A stretch of DNA of 64,000 nucleotides from Hydrogenophaga sp. Root209 (GCF_001428625.1 NZ_LMIE01000031.1:169229-233228); one strand, 5' to 3'; positions 24,639 to 36,307 are shown, numbered from the stretch's first letter. The notes: a model not told the origin generated them from the sequence alone. Numbers and translations: made by a program.

Positions 24639-25380
24639 TCTGCTGCACATCGACCACCTGAGCGCCGGCTATGGCGAGGCCGTGGTGCTTCAAGGCGTGA
24701 ACTTCTCGCTGCCCGAAGGCGAAACACTTGCTCTGCTGGGCCGCAACGGCACTGGCAAGACCACGCTCATGAACACCCTGGCCGGTGCCACGCGCCAGCA
24801 CGGCGGCAGCATCCGGCTGGCCGGCGTCGAGCTGCACCGGCTGCCGGCGCATGAGCGCGCGGCGGCCGGCATCGGCTGGGTGCCGCAGGAGCGCAACATC
24901 TTCAAATCCCTGACGGTGCACGAGAACCTGACGGCGGTGGCGCGCCCGGCGCGCGCCGGCAGCAGCAACCGGCCCTGGACACCCGAGCGCGTGTACGAGC
25001 TGTTCCCGCGCCTGGCCGAGCGCAAGACCAACCTGGGCACCCAGCTGTCTGGCGGCGAGCAGCAAATGCTGGCCGTGGGACGCGCGCTGGTCCTCAATCC
25101 GCGCCTGCTGCTGCTGGACGAGCCACTGGAAGGCCTGGCGCCCATCATCGTGGAAGAGCTGTTGCGCGCCATTGCGCGCATCACGCGCGACGAAGGGCTC
25201 TCGGCCATCATCGTCGAGCAGCATCCGCAGGCGATTCTGCGCATCAGCCACCGCGCGGTGGTACTCGACCATGGCAACGTGGTGCACAACGGCGAAGCCG
25301 CGGTGCTGGCCATGCAGCCAGAGCTGCTTGACGGCCTGCTCGGCGTGGTGCGCTCTTCAGGAGCCACGCATGTCGCATGA
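24631..25380 (+). CDS. branched-chain-type ABC transporter ATP-binding protein, LivF family (aromatic-acid operon)
   Basis: A 249-residue ABC ATPase: Walker A GRNGTGKTTLMN, signature LSGGEQQML, Walker B LLLLDEPLEGLAPIIVEE and IIVEQHPQ. The start MADLLHIDHLSAGYGE at 24631 overlaps the end of the preceding ATPase gene and has GGGGAGG a few bases upstream. An earlier in-frame start would lie deep inside that gene. Confidence 0.92.
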   Translation: MADLLHIDHLSAGYGEAVVLQGVNFSLPEGETLALLGRNGTGKTTLMNTLAGATRQHGGSIRLAGVELHRLPAHERAAAGIGWVPQERNIFKSLTVHENLTAVARPARAGSSNRPWTPERVYELFPRLAERKTNLGTQLSGGEQQMLAVGRALVLNPRLLLLDEPLEGLAPIIVEELLRAIARITRDEGLSAIIVEQHPQAILRISHRAVVLDHGNVVHNGEAAVLAMQPELLDGLLGVVRSSGATHVA

Positions 25381-26101
25381 CCCAGCGCCAACGGAACCGC
25401 TATTCCTGGTGCCCGGCCTCATGTGTGATGCAGCGGTCTGGCAGCCGGTGTTGCCTGCGCTGTCGCCGGGACGGGCGTGCCATGTGATCGACCACGGCAA
25501 CGCCGACTCGCTGGAACAGATGGCGCGACAGTTGCTGACCACCGCGCCTGCGCGTTTCGCGATAGCGGGCCATTCCATGGGCGCGCGTGTGGCATTGGAG
25601 GTATTGCGCCAGGCCCCCGAGCGCGTGAGCCGTGTCGCCCTGCTCGACACCGGCTACCTGGCGCGCGCCGCCGGCGCCGCGGGGGAAGAAGAGACCCACA
25701 AACGCCTGGCGCTTCTGGACGTGGCGCGCAAGCAAGGCGTGCGAGCCATGGCCTTGCAGTGGGTGCGAGGCATGGTGCATCCACAGCGCCTGAGCGATGC
25801 AGCGCTCATGGAAGCCATCGTCACCATGTTCGAGCGCAAGAGCGCCGAGACCTTCGAACGCCAGTTGCGTGCGTTGCTGCAGCGACCCGATGCGTCGGGG
25901 GTGCTGCGCAGCATCCAGGTCCCGTCGCTCGTGATGTGCGGCCGGCAGGACAGCTGGGCTCCCGTGGCGCAACACCAGGCCATGCACGCGCTGATACCCG
26001 GCGCCGCACTCGACGTGGTGGAAAACGCCGGCCACATGGCGCCGATGGAGCAACCCGATGCCGTGGCCTCGCTGCTGTTGCGCTGGCTGAACGCGCAGTG
26101 A
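25370..26101 (+). CDS. alpha/beta-fold hydrolase (aromatic-acid operon)
   Basis: A 243-residue hydrolase: LVPGLMCDAAVWQPVLPAL with the oxyanion region, nucleophile elbow AGHSMGARVALE (Ser), CGRQDSW (acid) and ENAGHMAPMEQP (His). It overlaps the LivF-type gene by 11 bp and is followed by ligA 13 bp on. The first ABC operon in the window also ends in an alpha/beta hydrolase, of a different subgroup. It may hydrolyse esters of aromatic acids so that the product feeds LigAB; not proven by sequence. Confidence 0.85.
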   Translation: MSHDPAPTEPLFLVPGLMCDAAVWQPVLPALSPGRACHVIDHGNADSLEQMARQLLTTAPARFAIAGHSMGARVALEVLRQAPERVSRVALLDTGYLARAAGAAGEEETHKRLALLDVARKQGVRAMALQWVRGMVHPQRLSDAALMEAIVTMFERKSAETFERQLRALLQRPDASGVLRSIQVPSLVMCGRQDSWAPVAQHQAMHALIPGAALDVVENAGHMAPMEQPDAVASLLLRWLNAQ

Positions 26102-26114
26102 ACCGGAGACCCCT

Positions 26115-27831
<1,717 letters not shown>

Positions 27832-27842
27832 GACCATCAGAC

Positions 27843-27875
27843 GCAAAAAAGCCCTGCACTGCAGGGCTTTTTTGC
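27843..27875. terminator. bidirectional intrinsic terminator
   Basis: Perfect inverted repeat of 16 bases per arm around one central base: A-run, GCCCTGCA, TGCAGGGC, T-run. Runs of six A and six T flank the GC stem, so it can end both the plus-strand aromatic-acid operon and the minus-strand tRNA-Ser transcript. Confidence 0.95.
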
Positions 27876-27913
27876 GATGTCATCGACCTGTTGAAAAGTC
27901 GTGAAATCAGGTC

Positions 27914-28006
27914 TGGCGGAGCGAGAGGGATTCGAACCCTCGATGAGGCTCTACACCCCATACTCCCTTAGCAGGGGAGCACCTTCGGCCACTCGGTCAT
28001 CGCTCC
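27914..28006 (-). tRNA. tRNA-Ser (anticodon GCT)
   Basis: 93 bases including an encoded CCA. Acceptor stem GGAGCGA pairs with TCGCTCC. The anticodon stem CTCCC/GGGAG encloses CTGCTAA, giving anticodon GCT at 27970-27972 (reads AGC/AGU). A long variable arm, typical of tRNA-Ser, precedes the GGTTCGAATCC T-loop. Confidence 0.97.
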
Positions 28007-28059
28007 GGAAGCTGCGTATTATGCCTCAAGTCACCCGCCCTTCTCTCTGGGCGAAGGGA

Positions 28060-29340
28060 TCAACCAGTGATGGTGTCGGCGGTCTGGTCGAGGTCGAATT
28101 CGCGATGCAGTGAACGCACGGCCAGTTCCATGTACTTCTCGTCGATCACCACCGAGGTCTTGATCTCCGAGGTCGAGATCATCTGGATGTTGATGCCTTC
28201 GGTGCTCAGGCACTTGAACATGCGGCTGGCCACGCCCACGTGGCTGCGCATGCCGATGCCCACGATGCTGACCTTGCAGATGCGCGCATCACCCACCACC
28301 TCGGCAGCACCCAGCGCGGGCACGACCTTGGCCTTGAGCAGGTCCACGGTCTTCTGGAAATCGTTGCGGTGCACCGTGAAACTGAAGTCGGTCTTTCCGT
28401 CCTTGCTCAGGTTCTGGATGATCACGTCGACTTCGATGTTGGCGTCGGCCACCGCGCCCAGGATCTGGTAGGCGATGCCGGGGGTGTCGGGCACGCCGAG
28501 CACGGAGATCTTGGCTTCGTCGCGGTTGAACGCAATGCCGGAAACGACGGCTTGTTCCATGGTTTCTTCTTCCTCAAAAGTGATCAGGGTGCCGGAGGCG
28601 GCTTCTTCATTCAGGTCAATGTCCCAGGGCGTGAAGCTGGAGAGCACGCGCAGGGGCACTTTGTACTTGCCGGCGAATTCCACCGAACGGATCTGCAGCA
28701 CCTTGCTGCCCATGCTGGCCATCTCCAGCATCTCTTCAAAGCTCACGCGCCTGAGGCGGCGCGCTTCGGGCACGACGCGCGGATCGGTGGTGTAGACGCC
28801 GTCGACGTCGGTGTAGATCAGGCACTCGGCGGCCTTGAGCGCGGCCGCCACGGCCACGGCCGAGGTGTCGCTGCCGCCGCGACCCAGCGTGGTGATGTGG
28901 CCTTCGGGGTCCACGCCCTGGAAGCCGGTGACGATGACGACCTTGCCGGCGGCCAGGTCGGCGCGGATGCGCACGTCGTCGATCGACTCGATGCGGGCCT
29001 TGGTGAACGCGCTGTTGGTCTTGATCGGCACCTGCCAACCGGCGTAGCTCACCGATTCCAGACCCTCGGCCTGCAGCGCAATGGCCAGCAGCGCCGAAGA
29101 AGCCTGCTCGCCGGTGGAGGCCAGCATGTCGAGTTCGCGGCTGTAGGCGGTGGTGGCCTTGCTCGGTGCGAGCTCCCTGGCAAGGCCGAGCAGGCGGTTG
29201 GTCTCACCGCTCATGGCGCTGGGCACCACCACGAGATGGTGGCCCGCGCGGTGCCACTTGGCCACGCGTTTGGCGACGTTGCGGATGCGCTCGGTCGACC
29301 CCATGGAGGTGCCGCCGTACTTGTGAACTATCAAGGCCAT
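28060..29340 (-). CDS. lysC: aspartate kinase
   Basis: A 426-residue monofunctional aspartokinase. The catalytic domain begins [15 protein letters not shown] and includes [25 protein letters not shown]. Two ACT domains lie at the C-terminus ([37 protein letters not shown]). It phosphorylates aspartate at the head of lysine, threonine and methionine synthesis; ACT domains usually confer lysine/threonine feedback. The start at 29340 is set by the conserved VHKYGGTS motif; no clear Shine-Dalgarno sequence precedes it. Confidence 0.96.
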   Translation of the reverse strand: MALIVHKYGGTSMGSTERIRNVAKRVAKWHRAGHHLVVVPSAMSGETNRLLGLARELAPSKATTAYSRELDMLASTGEQASSALLAIALQAEGLESVSYAGWQVPIKTNSAFTKARIESIDDVRIRADLAAGKVVIVTGFQGVDPEGHITTLGRGGSDTSAVAVAAALKAAECLIYTDVDGVYTTDPRVVPEARRLRRVSFEEMLEMASMGSKVLQIRSVEFAGKYKVPLRVLSSFTPWDIDLNEEAASGTLITFEEEETMEQAVVSGIAFNRDEAKISVLGVPDTPGIAYQILGAVADANIEVDVIIQNLSKDGKTDFSFTVHRNDFQKTVDLLKAKVVPALGAAEVVGDARICKVSIVGIGMRSHVGVASRMFKCLSTEGINIQMISTSEIKTSVVIDEKYMELAVRSLHREFDLDQTADTITG

Positions 29341-29396
29341 CGGGTTGGATTGGTTGGGTTGGAAGCGCCGGCTGCGCCGCCGGGCAAAGCCCGCAA

Positions 29397-30371
29397 TTAT
29401 AGGGCGGGGGTATACCCGAGACACGCTCCGATGCGCTCCACATGGCCCGGACCCACCTTGATGTGGATGCGGTGGCCCCGCGTGGTGCAGGCCGCGATCT
29501 GGTCGAGCAGTTCGTCCAGCTGCGCGGTTGCAGCGGCCACGCCCGCGCTGGTGCGCAACCAGTGGCGCAAGGCGTTGGCCTGACGATCGCGCGAGAGCGA
29601 CTGCAAGCGCACGATCTGCGGCGGCACGCCGGTGTGCGACAGATCGAGAGCAGCCAGCTCATCGAGCAGGCGCTGGGCCTGCGCGGCGTGGCGTGCGCTG
29701 CGCGCGAGCATGGGCCGAAATCCGGGGAAGCAGGCTTCCCACGCGGGCATGAGCAGGGCGCGGATGCGATTGCGGGTGAAGCGCGTGTCGGTGTTGCTGG
29801 GGTCGTCCACAAAGGCGTGTCCCTGCGCCAGCAACCACGCGCGCAAGTCGCTGGCCGGCACGTCAAGCAAGGGCCGGCCGAAGCGCATGCCCGCGCGCTC
29901 GAAGTGTTCAGGCATGGAAGCCATTCCCGGCAACCCTGCGCCGCGGCTCAGCGCGAGCAGCAGCGTCTCGGCCTGGTCGTCTGCATGCTGCCCGAGCAGC
30001 ACGCCATCGGCACCAACCTCCCGGGCCATGCGCGCCAGGGCGGCGTATCGGGCCAGCCGGGCCGCATCTTCCGGACTCTGTCCCGGCTCGTGCACGGCCT
30101 GCACATGCTGCACCTGCAGCGCAATGCCGTGCTGTGCGCAGAACTGGCGTGCCTGTCGCTCAAAGTCGTCGCCAGCCGCCTGCAAGCCGTGGTGCACGTG
30201 CAATGCCACCACATGGGCGGGCCAGCGTTGGTGTGCAGCGAGCAGCAGGGCAGTGGAATCGGCGCCGCCGCTGTAGGCCACCGCCACCTTCATCATGTTG
30301 GGAGCGCAGCGATCGCACCACCGTGCCAACGCCTGCTCACAGGGGTTGGCGGACGCGGTGCTGCGGGTCAC
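29397..30371 (-). CDS. tilS: tRNA(Ile)-lysidine synthase
   Basis: About 324 residues. The PP-loop AYSGGADSTALL and GQHADDQAETLLLALSRG identify the N-type ATP pyrophosphatase that makes lysidine at C34 of tRNA-Ile(CAU), an essential step for AUA decoding. I place the start at GTG 30371, one base after the accA TGA; an ATG at 30440 would overlap accA by 68 bp and add an Ala/Thr-rich stretch. Which start is used is uncertain. Confidence 0.9.
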   Translation of the reverse strand: MTRSTASANPCEQALARWCDRCAPNMMKVAVAYSGGADSTALLLAAHQRWPAHVVALHVHHGLQAAGDDFERQARQFCAQHGIALQVQHVQAVHEPGQSPEDAARLARYAALARMAREVGADGVLLGQHADDQAETLLLALSRGAGLPGMASMPEHFERAGMRFGRPLLDVPASDLRAWLLAQGHAFVDDPSNTDTRFTRNRIRALLMPAWEACFPGFRPMLARSARHAAQAQRLLDELAALDLSHTGVPPQIVRLQSLSRDRQANALRHWLRTSAGVAAATAQLDELLDQIAACTTRGHRIHIKVGPGHVERIGACLGYTPAL

Positions 30372-30372
30372 G

Positions 30373-31362
30373 TCAGCGCTTGTCGCTCTTGCTGTCGGCC
30401 TTGGTGTCGGTGAAGCGGCCGTAGCTGTTGAGGCGCGCATAGCGACGGTCCACCAGTTCCTTGACCTTGAGGTCGGTCACCTGGCGCCAAGCATCGCCCA
30501 ACGCGCGCTTGAGGAAGGCCGCCATCTGCTTGTGATCGCGGTGCGCACCACCCACCGGCTCGTTGACGATCTTGTCAACCAGCCCCAGCGCCTTGAGCCG
30601 GTGCGCGGTGATGCCCAGCGCATCGGCCGCGTCGCTGGCGCGGTCGCTCGTCTTCCAGAGGATGGAGGCACAGCCTTCCGGGCTGATCACCGAGTACACC
30701 GAGTACTGCAGCATCAGCACCTGGTCGGCCACCGAAATGGCCAGTGCGCCGCCGGAGCCCCCTTCGCCGATGATGGTGGAGATGATGGGCACTTCGAGCT
30801 GCGCCATCTCGAAGATGTTGCGCCCGATGGCTTCGGACTGCCCGCGCTCTTCGGCGTCAATGCCGGGGTACGCGCCGGGAGTGTCGACAAAGGTGAAGAC
30901 CGGCAGGCGGAATTTTTCGGCCAGTTTCATCAGGCGCAGCGCCTTGCGGTAACCCTCGGGCTTGGTCATGCCGAAGTTGCGCAGTCCACGCTCTTTCGTG
31001 TCGCGTCCCTTCTGATGGCCCAGCACCATGCAGGGCTGACCATTGAAGCGGGCCAGGCCGCCGACGATGCTCAGGTCGTCGGAGAAATGGCGGTCACCGT
31101 GCAGCTCCTGGAAGTGCGTGAAGATCTCGCGCACGTAGTCCAGCGTGTAAGGGCGGTCGGCGTGGCGCGCGATCTTGGTGATCTGCCAGGGCGTGAGGCT
31201 GCTGTAGATGTCTTTGGTGAGCTGCAGGCTCTTGCCGGCGAGCTGTTCGATTTCTTCGGAAATGTCGACCGCGGATTCCGTCTGCACGTAGCGCAGTTCC
31301 TCGATCTTGGTTTCGAGTTCGGCAATGGGTTGCTCGAAGTCGAGAAAGTTCTTTTTGGCCAA
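30373..31362 (-). CDS. accA: acetyl-CoA carboxylase carboxyltransferase subunit alpha
   Basis: A 329-residue AccA: N-terminal [83 protein letters not shown] and the crotonase-fold loop [13 protein letters not shown]. With AccD (not in the window) it transfers carboxyl from biotin to acetyl-CoA in fatty-acid synthesis. Length is normal for the family. Confidence 0.97.
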   Translation of the reverse strand: MAKKNFLDFEQPIAELETKIEELRYVQTESAVDISEEIEQLAGKSLQLTKDIYSSLTPWQITKIARHADRPYTLDYVREIFTHFQELHGDRHFSDDLSIVGGLARFNGQPCMVLGHQKGRDTKERGLRNFGMTKPEGYRKALRLMKLAEKFRLPVFTFVDTPGAYPGIDAEERGQSEAIGRNIFEMAQLEVPIISTIIGEGGSGGALAISVADQVLMLQYSVYSVISPEGCASILWKTSDRASDAADALGITAHRLKALGLVDKIVNEPVGGAHRDHKQMAAFLKRALGDAWRQVTDLKVKELVDRRYARLNSYGRFTDTKADSKSDKR

Positions 31363-31468
31363 GGTGGACTCCTGTGGTCTTGTGGTGCGAGGCCGGTGTC
31401 CTGAAAGTCATCAGGCCATCGGCCATGGCCCGAATCCATCGGGCGCGGTTGTCAACGACGTATCGGGT

Positions 31469-32119
31469 TCAGTAAGCGACCGGGGCCGGGTCGAGAGAGC
31501 GCCAAATATACCAAGTCGCCACGCTGCTGAAAGGGGCCCACGAGCTCGCCACTTCGCGGATTTCGCTGCGGCTTACCGGTTCGCCCGAAAAGTAGCAGCG
31601 GCTGATGCCGTTCTGAAGACCAAGGTCGTCCAGCGGTAGTACGTTGGGCCGCATGAGGTGGAAGATGAGAAACATCTCGGCCGTCCAGCGTCCAATGCCG
31701 CGGATGGCCACCAGCTCGGCAATGATGGCCTCATCGTCCATCTCCGCCCAGCCTTTCACGTGCACCTGGTCATTGGCGAAGTGCAGCGCCAGGTCCACCA
31801 GGTACTCGACCTTGCGGGCCGACAAACCGGCCGCGCGCATGTCGTCGACCTTGAGCTTGAGCACCTGGGCGGGCACCATCTTCTTGGGCAGCACGGCAAA
31901 CCGGTCCCAGACCGATTGCGCCGCTTTCACCGAGATCTGCTGGCCGACGATGCTGCGCGCCAGCGTCACGAAGGCATCCCCGCGCGATTGCAGGCTCACA
32001 CCACCGTGCTGCGGGATGAGCTTCTTCATCACGCGGTCGCGCTTCATCAGGTGGCGGCACGCCTCCAACCAGTAGTCGGGCGCATCGGGGCCCACGTCGG
32101 GCAGGATGGACGCGACCAT
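31469..32119 (-). CDS. DNA-3-methyladenine glycosylase II family protein
   Basis: A 216-residue HhH-GPD glycosylase of the AlkA type: SIVGQQISVKAAQSVWDRF, the helix-hairpin-helix LVAIRGIGRWTAEMFLIF and a catalytic Asp in LPLDDLGLQNG. It lacks the N-terminal TBP-like domain of E. coli AlkA, as in many short bacterial homologues, and the Cys cluster of Nth/MutY. It excises alkylated bases in base-excision repair. Its start overlaps the cysS stop. Confidence 0.9.
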   Translation of the reverse strand: MVASILPDVGPDAPDYWLEACRHLMKRDRVMKKLIPQHGGVSLQSRGDAFVTLARSIVGQQISVKAAQSVWDRFAVLPKKMVPAQVLKLKVDDMRAAGLSARKVEYLVDLALHFANDQVHVKGWAEMDDEAIIAELVAIRGIGRWTAEMFLIFHLMRPNVLPLDDLGLQNGISRCYFSGEPVSRSEIREVASSWAPFSSVATWYIWRSLDPAPVAY

Positions 32120-33507
32120 CAGGTGCGTTCCCAGGTGGTGCCGGTGGGGCTGTCCTTGAGCACGACGCCCTGCTCCAGCAAGACCTTGCGGATGCGGTCG
32201 GCTTCGGCGAAGTCTTTGGCCTGTTTGGCGGCAACGCGCGCGGCAATCTGCGTGGCAATGGTTGCTTCATCCAGACCGTCTGTCGACCCTGCCCCGCCCT
32301 GCAGGTAGGCCGCGGGATCGGCTTGCAGCAAACCCAGCGTGCCACCCAGCGCCCTCAGCAAACCCGCCAACGCAGGATCCTTGCTGCGGTTGACCTCGCC
32401 GGCCAACTCGAACAGCACGGCCACCGCCTCGGGTGTGCCGAAGTCTTCGTCCATCGCCGCGCGGAAACGCTGCGCGTGCGGCTGGCTCCAGTCAATCGCG
32501 GCCATGGGCGCGGGCGGCACCAGCGAGAGCGCGGTGTACAGGCGTTTGAGCGCGCCACGGGCGTCGTCCAGGTGCACATCGCTGTAGTTCAGCGCGCTGC
32601 GGTAGTGCGCGCGCAGGATGAAGAAGCGCACCGTCTCCGGGTCGTACTTCGCCAGCACCTCGCGGATGGTGAAGAAGTTGCCCAGGCTCTTGGACATCTT
32701 TTCGTTGTCCACTCGCACGAAGCCGTTGTGCATCCAGAAGCGCGCCAGGGGTTGGCCGGTGGCGCCTTCGCTCTGGGCGATCTCGTTTTCGTGGTGCGGA
32801 AACTGCAGGTCGGCGCCGCCGCCGTGGATGTCGAAGGTCTCACCCAGCGTGGCGCAGCTCATGGCCGAGCACTCGATGTGCCAACCCGGGCGACCTGCAC
32901 CGTAAGCGCTGGCCCATTGGGCTTCGGCCGGTTCGTCGGGCTTGGCCGACTTCCAGAGCACGAAGTCCAGCGGGTCGTTCTTGTCGCTGGCCACGGCCAC
33001 ACGTTCGCCAGCGCGCAGGTCGTCAAGCGACTTGCCGGAGAGCTTGCCGTAGCCCTCGAACTTGCGCACGGCGAAGTTCACGTCGCCGTTGTCGGACTGG
33101 TAGGCCAAGCCCTTCTTCTGCAGCGTGTCGATCAGCGACAGCATCTGCGGCACGTACTCGGTGGCGCGCGGCTCCAGGCTCGGGGGCTCGATGCCCAGCA
33201 GGCCGATGTCCTGGTGCATGGCGGCGGTCATCTCGTCGGTGAGGGCCCGAAGCGTGATGCCGCGTTCGACCGCGCGCTTGATGATCTTGTCGTCGATGTC
33301 GGTGATGTTGCGAACGTAAGTCACTCGGTAACCGCTCACCTTCAGCCAGCGCTGCACCACGTCAAACGCCATCATCATGCGGGCGTGGCCGATGTGGCAC
33401 AGGTCGTAGATCGTCATGCCGCAGACGTACATGCGCACATGACCGGGTTCGATCGGCTGGAAGTCCTCCAGGCGGCGCGTGAGCGTGTTGTGGATTTTCA
33501 GGGTCAT
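32119..33507 (-). CDS. cysS: cysteine--tRNA ligase
   Basis: A 462-residue class I synthetase: HIGH motif in [10 protein letters not shown]-terminal zinc Cys in YVCGMTIYD, later zinc-site residues in WHIECSAMS and [20 protein letters not shown], and KMSKS in [10 protein letters not shown]. It charges tRNA-Cys. Its stop overlaps the ATG of the glycosylase gene, so they are probably cotranscribed. Confidence 0.97.
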   Translation of the reverse strand: MTLKIHNTLTRRLEDFQPIEPGHVRMYVCGMTIYDLCHIGHARMMMAFDVVQRWLKVSGYRVTYVRNITDIDDKIIKRAVERGITLRALTDEMTAAMHQDIGLLGIEPPSLEPRATEYVPQMLSLIDTLQKKGLAYQSDNGDVNFAVRKFEGYGKLSGKSLDDLRAGERVAVASDKNDPLDFVLWKSAKPDEPAEAQWASAYGAGRPGWHIECSAMSCATLGETFDIHGGGADLQFPHHENEIAQSEGATGQPLARFWMHNGFVRVDNEKMSKSLGNFFTIREVLAKYDPETVRFFILRAHYRSALNYSDVHLDDARGALKRLYTALSLVPPAPMAAIDWSQPHAQRFRAAMDEDFGTPEAVAVLFELAGEVNRSKDPALAGLLRALGGTLGLLQADPAAYLQGGAGSTDGLDEATIATQIAARVAAKQAKDFAEADRIRKVLLEQGVVLKDSPTGTTWERT

Positions 33508-33671
33508 GTCGGGAAAGCGGGCACGGGTTCAGCGCGGCGAAACGGGGTGGAAAACCTGACGCGGCAGCTGGTGCGGCCGACCTGTGTCACACAGGCCACG
33601 CGGGGTGCTGCGGGCGGTCTGGATCAGCCATGAGAAACAGACCCCTCAGATACAATGCGCCAGTATATCCA

Positions 33672-33702
33672 GCCCGACGATGCGTGCCATGCAACGTCGG
33701 GC
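33672..33702. other. hairpin in the leader between cysS and the TPR gene
   Basis: GCCCGACG (33672-33679) and CGTCGGGC (33695-33702) form a perfect 8-bp stem with a 15-base loop that itself contains TGC/GCA. No T-run follows on either strand, so not a terminator. It lies in the 260-bp divergent spacer, 66 bp before the TPR gene start; nothing else recognisable is in that spacer apart from a TACAAT at 33651-33656 without a good -35. Confidence 0.4.
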
Positions 33703-33767
33703 CTTCGATCAACGTGTCGCTGGATGCAACCGTCTTGCGGTGGCCCAGGTTCGCTCTCCGAGGTCCC

Positions 33768-34835
33768 ATGTCCCACCCTGTGAATCTTCAAACCACCCTG
33801 CGTGGTACCGCTCCCTTCGTGGTTCGCTCCGGCATGGCTTCGCGTTTGCGCAGCCTGGCGGTGGCGGTGGCCATCGGACTGGGCACGTCGATGGCCTTGG
33901 CGCAGAACGAGGAGTACGCCGAAGTCAACCGCCTGTTGCGCAGTGGCCAACTGGCCGAGGCTCTGTCCAAGGCCGACCAGTACCTGGTGGGCAAGGCTCG
34001 CGACCCGCAGATGCGCTTCATCAAGGGCGTGATCCTCACCGAGAGCGGCAAGACACAAGACGCGATCACGACCTTCAGCAAGCTCACCGAAGACTTCCCC
34101 GAACTGCCCGAGCCCTACAACAACCTCGCCGTGCTCTACGCCGGCCAGAGCCAGTTCGACAAGGCACGTGCCGCGCTCGAGATGGCGATCCGCACCAACC
34201 CGAGCTACGCCACCGCCCACGAAAACCTGGGCGATGTGTATGCCAAGCTCGCCAGCCAGGCCTACAGCAAGGCGCTGCAGCTCGACGGCACCAACCCCGC
34301 CGTGGCTCCCAAGCTCAGCCTGATCCGCAACCTGTTTGCAGCCGACACCCGCTCGGGTGGTGCGGCGGCTTCGGTGGCCGCGGCTCCTGCCAGCGCCCCG
34401 GCAACGGCCAAACCGGCCAGCCCGGCGCCCGTGGCGGCGGTCACCAAGCCGGCCAGCCCCGCTGCGGCAGCGACTGCGCCCGCGGTGGCGGCCGATGCCC
34501 AGCGTGAAGTCGAGGCGGCCGTGCGCACCTGGGCCGGCGCTTGGTCATCCAAGGACATGAGCGCCTATCTCGGCGCGTACGCCAGCAGCTTCGCACCGCC
34601 CGGTGGCCAGGCCCGCAAGGCCTGGGAGTCGGATCGCCGTGCCCGCATCGAACCCCGCACGCGCATCGGGGTGGACGTGAGTGATCTGGAAGTCACGGTC
34701 AACGCCGACAAGGCCACCGCCAGGTTCCGCCAGGACTACACCTCCGACACCCTCAACGTCACCAGCCGCAAAACGCTCGAGATGGTCAAGAGCGGCAGTC
34801 GCTGGCTGATCGTGCGCGAATCCACGGGCTCTTGA
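33768..34835 (+). CDS. tetratricopeptide-repeat protein with NTF2-like tail (L,D-transpeptidase partner)
   Basis: A 355-residue exported protein. A signal peptide with core SLAVAVAIGLGTSMALAQ is followed by TPR-like helices at about residues 47-180 (RSGQLAEALSKADQYL, FPELPEPYNNLAVLYAGQSQFDKARAALEMAI, YATAHENLGDVYAKL). Then come an Ala/Pro-rich linker (about 190-245) and a C-terminal NTF2-like domain (VEAAVRTWAGAWSSKDMSAYLGAYASSF...WLIVRES). The start at 33768 is preferred; an ATG at 33834 immediately before the signal peptide is also possible. Its stop overlaps the start of the L,D-transpeptidase gene, so the two likely act together in the periplasm. Confidence 0.82.
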   Translation: MSHPVNLQTTLRGTAPFVVRSGMASRLRSLAVAVAIGLGTSMALAQNEEYAEVNRLLRSGQLAEALSKADQYLVGKARDPQMRFIKGVILTESGKTQDAITTFSKLTEDFPELPEPYNNLAVLYAGQSQFDKARAALEMAIRTNPSYATAHENLGDVYAKLASQAYSKALQLDGTNPAVAPKLSLIRNLFAADTRSGGAAASVAAAPASAPATAKPASPAPVAAVTKPASPAAAATAPAVAADAQREVEAAVRTWAGAWSSKDMSAYLGAYASSFAPPGGQARKAWESDRRARIEPRTRIGVDVSDLEVTVNADKATARFRQDYTSDTLNVTSRKTLEMVKSGSRWLIVRESTGS

Positions 34836-36307
34836 TGGCCGGTCGGAGGATGGGTCAACGCGGTCATGCCAGTGTGCCCGCGGGTCTGCTGGGGCAAGGA
34901 CCGGGCATGAGCCGACGCGCCGCCTGGGTGCTAGGCGCGCTGGCGGGGGGCGTGCTGCTTGTCGTGCTCATCAACGCCGGCCGACAAGACGTGGCACTGG
35001 CCAACAGCCCCGGTCCAGTCACTTCCCTCGACACCATCGAACCTTCGCTGCTCAACCAGGCCATGGCCCGCGTTCAAGACGCGGCGCGCAGCCAGTTGCC
35101 GGTCAACCCTTCGGGCCTGGAGACCACCAGTCTGACCGCCGCGCGATTCGATGCGGTCAAGCCGATGCTGGGGCAGGCCGAAGCGCGCCTGATCGGGATC
35201 TATCAGCTCATCAGCCAGGGCCAGCACCGGGAAGCGCTCGCGCTGGCCGACAAGCTGGTCAAGGATCACCCCAATTTCCAGTTGGCCCACCTGGTGCACG
35301 GTGATCTGTTGAGCCTGCAGGCACGGCCAGTGCGCCAGCTCGGTGACGTGCCCGACACCAAGGCCCTGGCCGCCAGCCAGCAACTGTCCACGCTGCGCGA
35401 AGAGTCGCGCCGCCGCCTGCTGGCACTCACCGAACGCCCGCCCGAAGGCAGCATTCCCACCCAGTTCCTCACGCTTGCACCACAGAGCCGCCACGCCATT
35501 GCCATCGACGCATCGCGCTCGCGCCTGTACCTGTTCGAAAACCTCAAGCCGGCGCGCCCCAGCCCCGATGCCGACCGCCAGCCCAGGTTGCGGCTGGTCG
35601 CAGACTTCTACATTTCGGTGGGTCTGTCCGGCATTGAAAAAACCGTCGAGGGTGACAAGCGCACGCCGCTGGGCGTGTACTACATCACCAGCAGCCTGAA
35701 CCCCGCCGATCTGCCCGACCTCTACGGCGTGGGAGCCCTGCCCATCAACTATCCAAACCCGCTGGACGTGCAGCGCGGCAAAACCGGCAGTGGCATCTGG
35801 CTGCACGGCACGCCCAGCGAGCAGTTCGTGCGCGCGCCGCAGGCGTCGGACGGATGTGTCGTGCTGTCCAACCCGGACCTCGAGCGCGTGCTCGCCACGG
35901 TGCAGATTCGCACCACACCGGTGGTCATTGCACCCGAACTGCAGTGGGCCCAACCCGACGCTCTGAGCAGCGACCGCGAGCAGTTCGAAAGCGTGCTGGA
36001 GGCCTGGCGCCGCAGCCGCAGCGAAGGCAAGCTGACCGAACTCAAAGGGTTTTATTCAAACCGCTTCTCGAACCAGGGCCGCGATCTGGCTCAATGGTGG
36101 CCCAGGGTGGAGGGCGAACTGCGCAGCACCGGCCCGCGCGAGCTGGCGATCAAGGACCTGTCGGTCCTGCGCTGGAGCGACACCGATGACACCCGCGTCG
36201 TCACGTTCGGCGAGGTCGCGGCAGGCCAGAGCCGCGGCGTGACCAAGCGCCAGTACTGGATCCGCGAAAGCGACCGCTGGACCATCTTCTTCGAAGGAAC
36301 CCTCTGA
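34835..36307 (+). CDS. L,D-transpeptidase (YkuD domain) with NTF2-like tail
   Basis: A 490-residue protein. A single N-terminal membrane segment (AAWVLGALAGGVLLVVLIN) is followed by a helical, TPR-like region. The YkuD catalytic domain begins near SRHAIAIDASRSRLYLFEN, with the active site in IWLHGTPSEQF and SDGCVVLSN (catalytic Cys). The C-terminal about 115 residues resemble the NTF2-like tail of the preceding TPR protein (VLEAWRRSRSEGKLTELKGFYSNRF...RWTIFFEG). It cross-links peptidoglycan or attaches proteins to it in the periplasm. The ATG overlaps the preceding stop (TGATG). Confidence 0.88.
   Translation: MAGRRMGQRGHASVPAGLLGQGPGMSRRAAWVLGALAGGVLLVVLINAGRQDVALANSPGPVTSLDTIEPSLLNQAMARVQDAARSQLPVNPSGLETTSLTAARFDAVKPMLGQAEARLIGIYQLISQGQHREALALADKLVKDHPNFQLAHLVHGDLLSLQARPVRQLGDVPDTKALAASQQLSTLREESRRRLLALTERPPEGSIPTQFLTLAPQSRHAIAIDASRSRLYLFENLKPARPSPDADRQPRLRLVADFYISVGLSGIEKTVEGDKRTPLGVYYITSSLNPADLPDLYGVGALPINYPNPLDVQRGKTGSGIWLHGTPSEQFVRAPQASDGCVVLSNPDLERVLATVQIRTTPVVIAPELQWAQPDALSSDREQFESVLEAWRRSRSEGKLTELKGFYSNRFSNQGRDLAQWWPRVEGELRSTGPRELAIKDLSVLRWSDTDDTRVVTFGEVAAGQSRGVTKRQYWIRESDRWTIFFEGTL

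Noticed and set aside
24595-25391. Minus-strand frames opposite the LivF-type gene
   Set aside because: Shadow frames; the plus-strand gene has complete ABC ATPase motifs.
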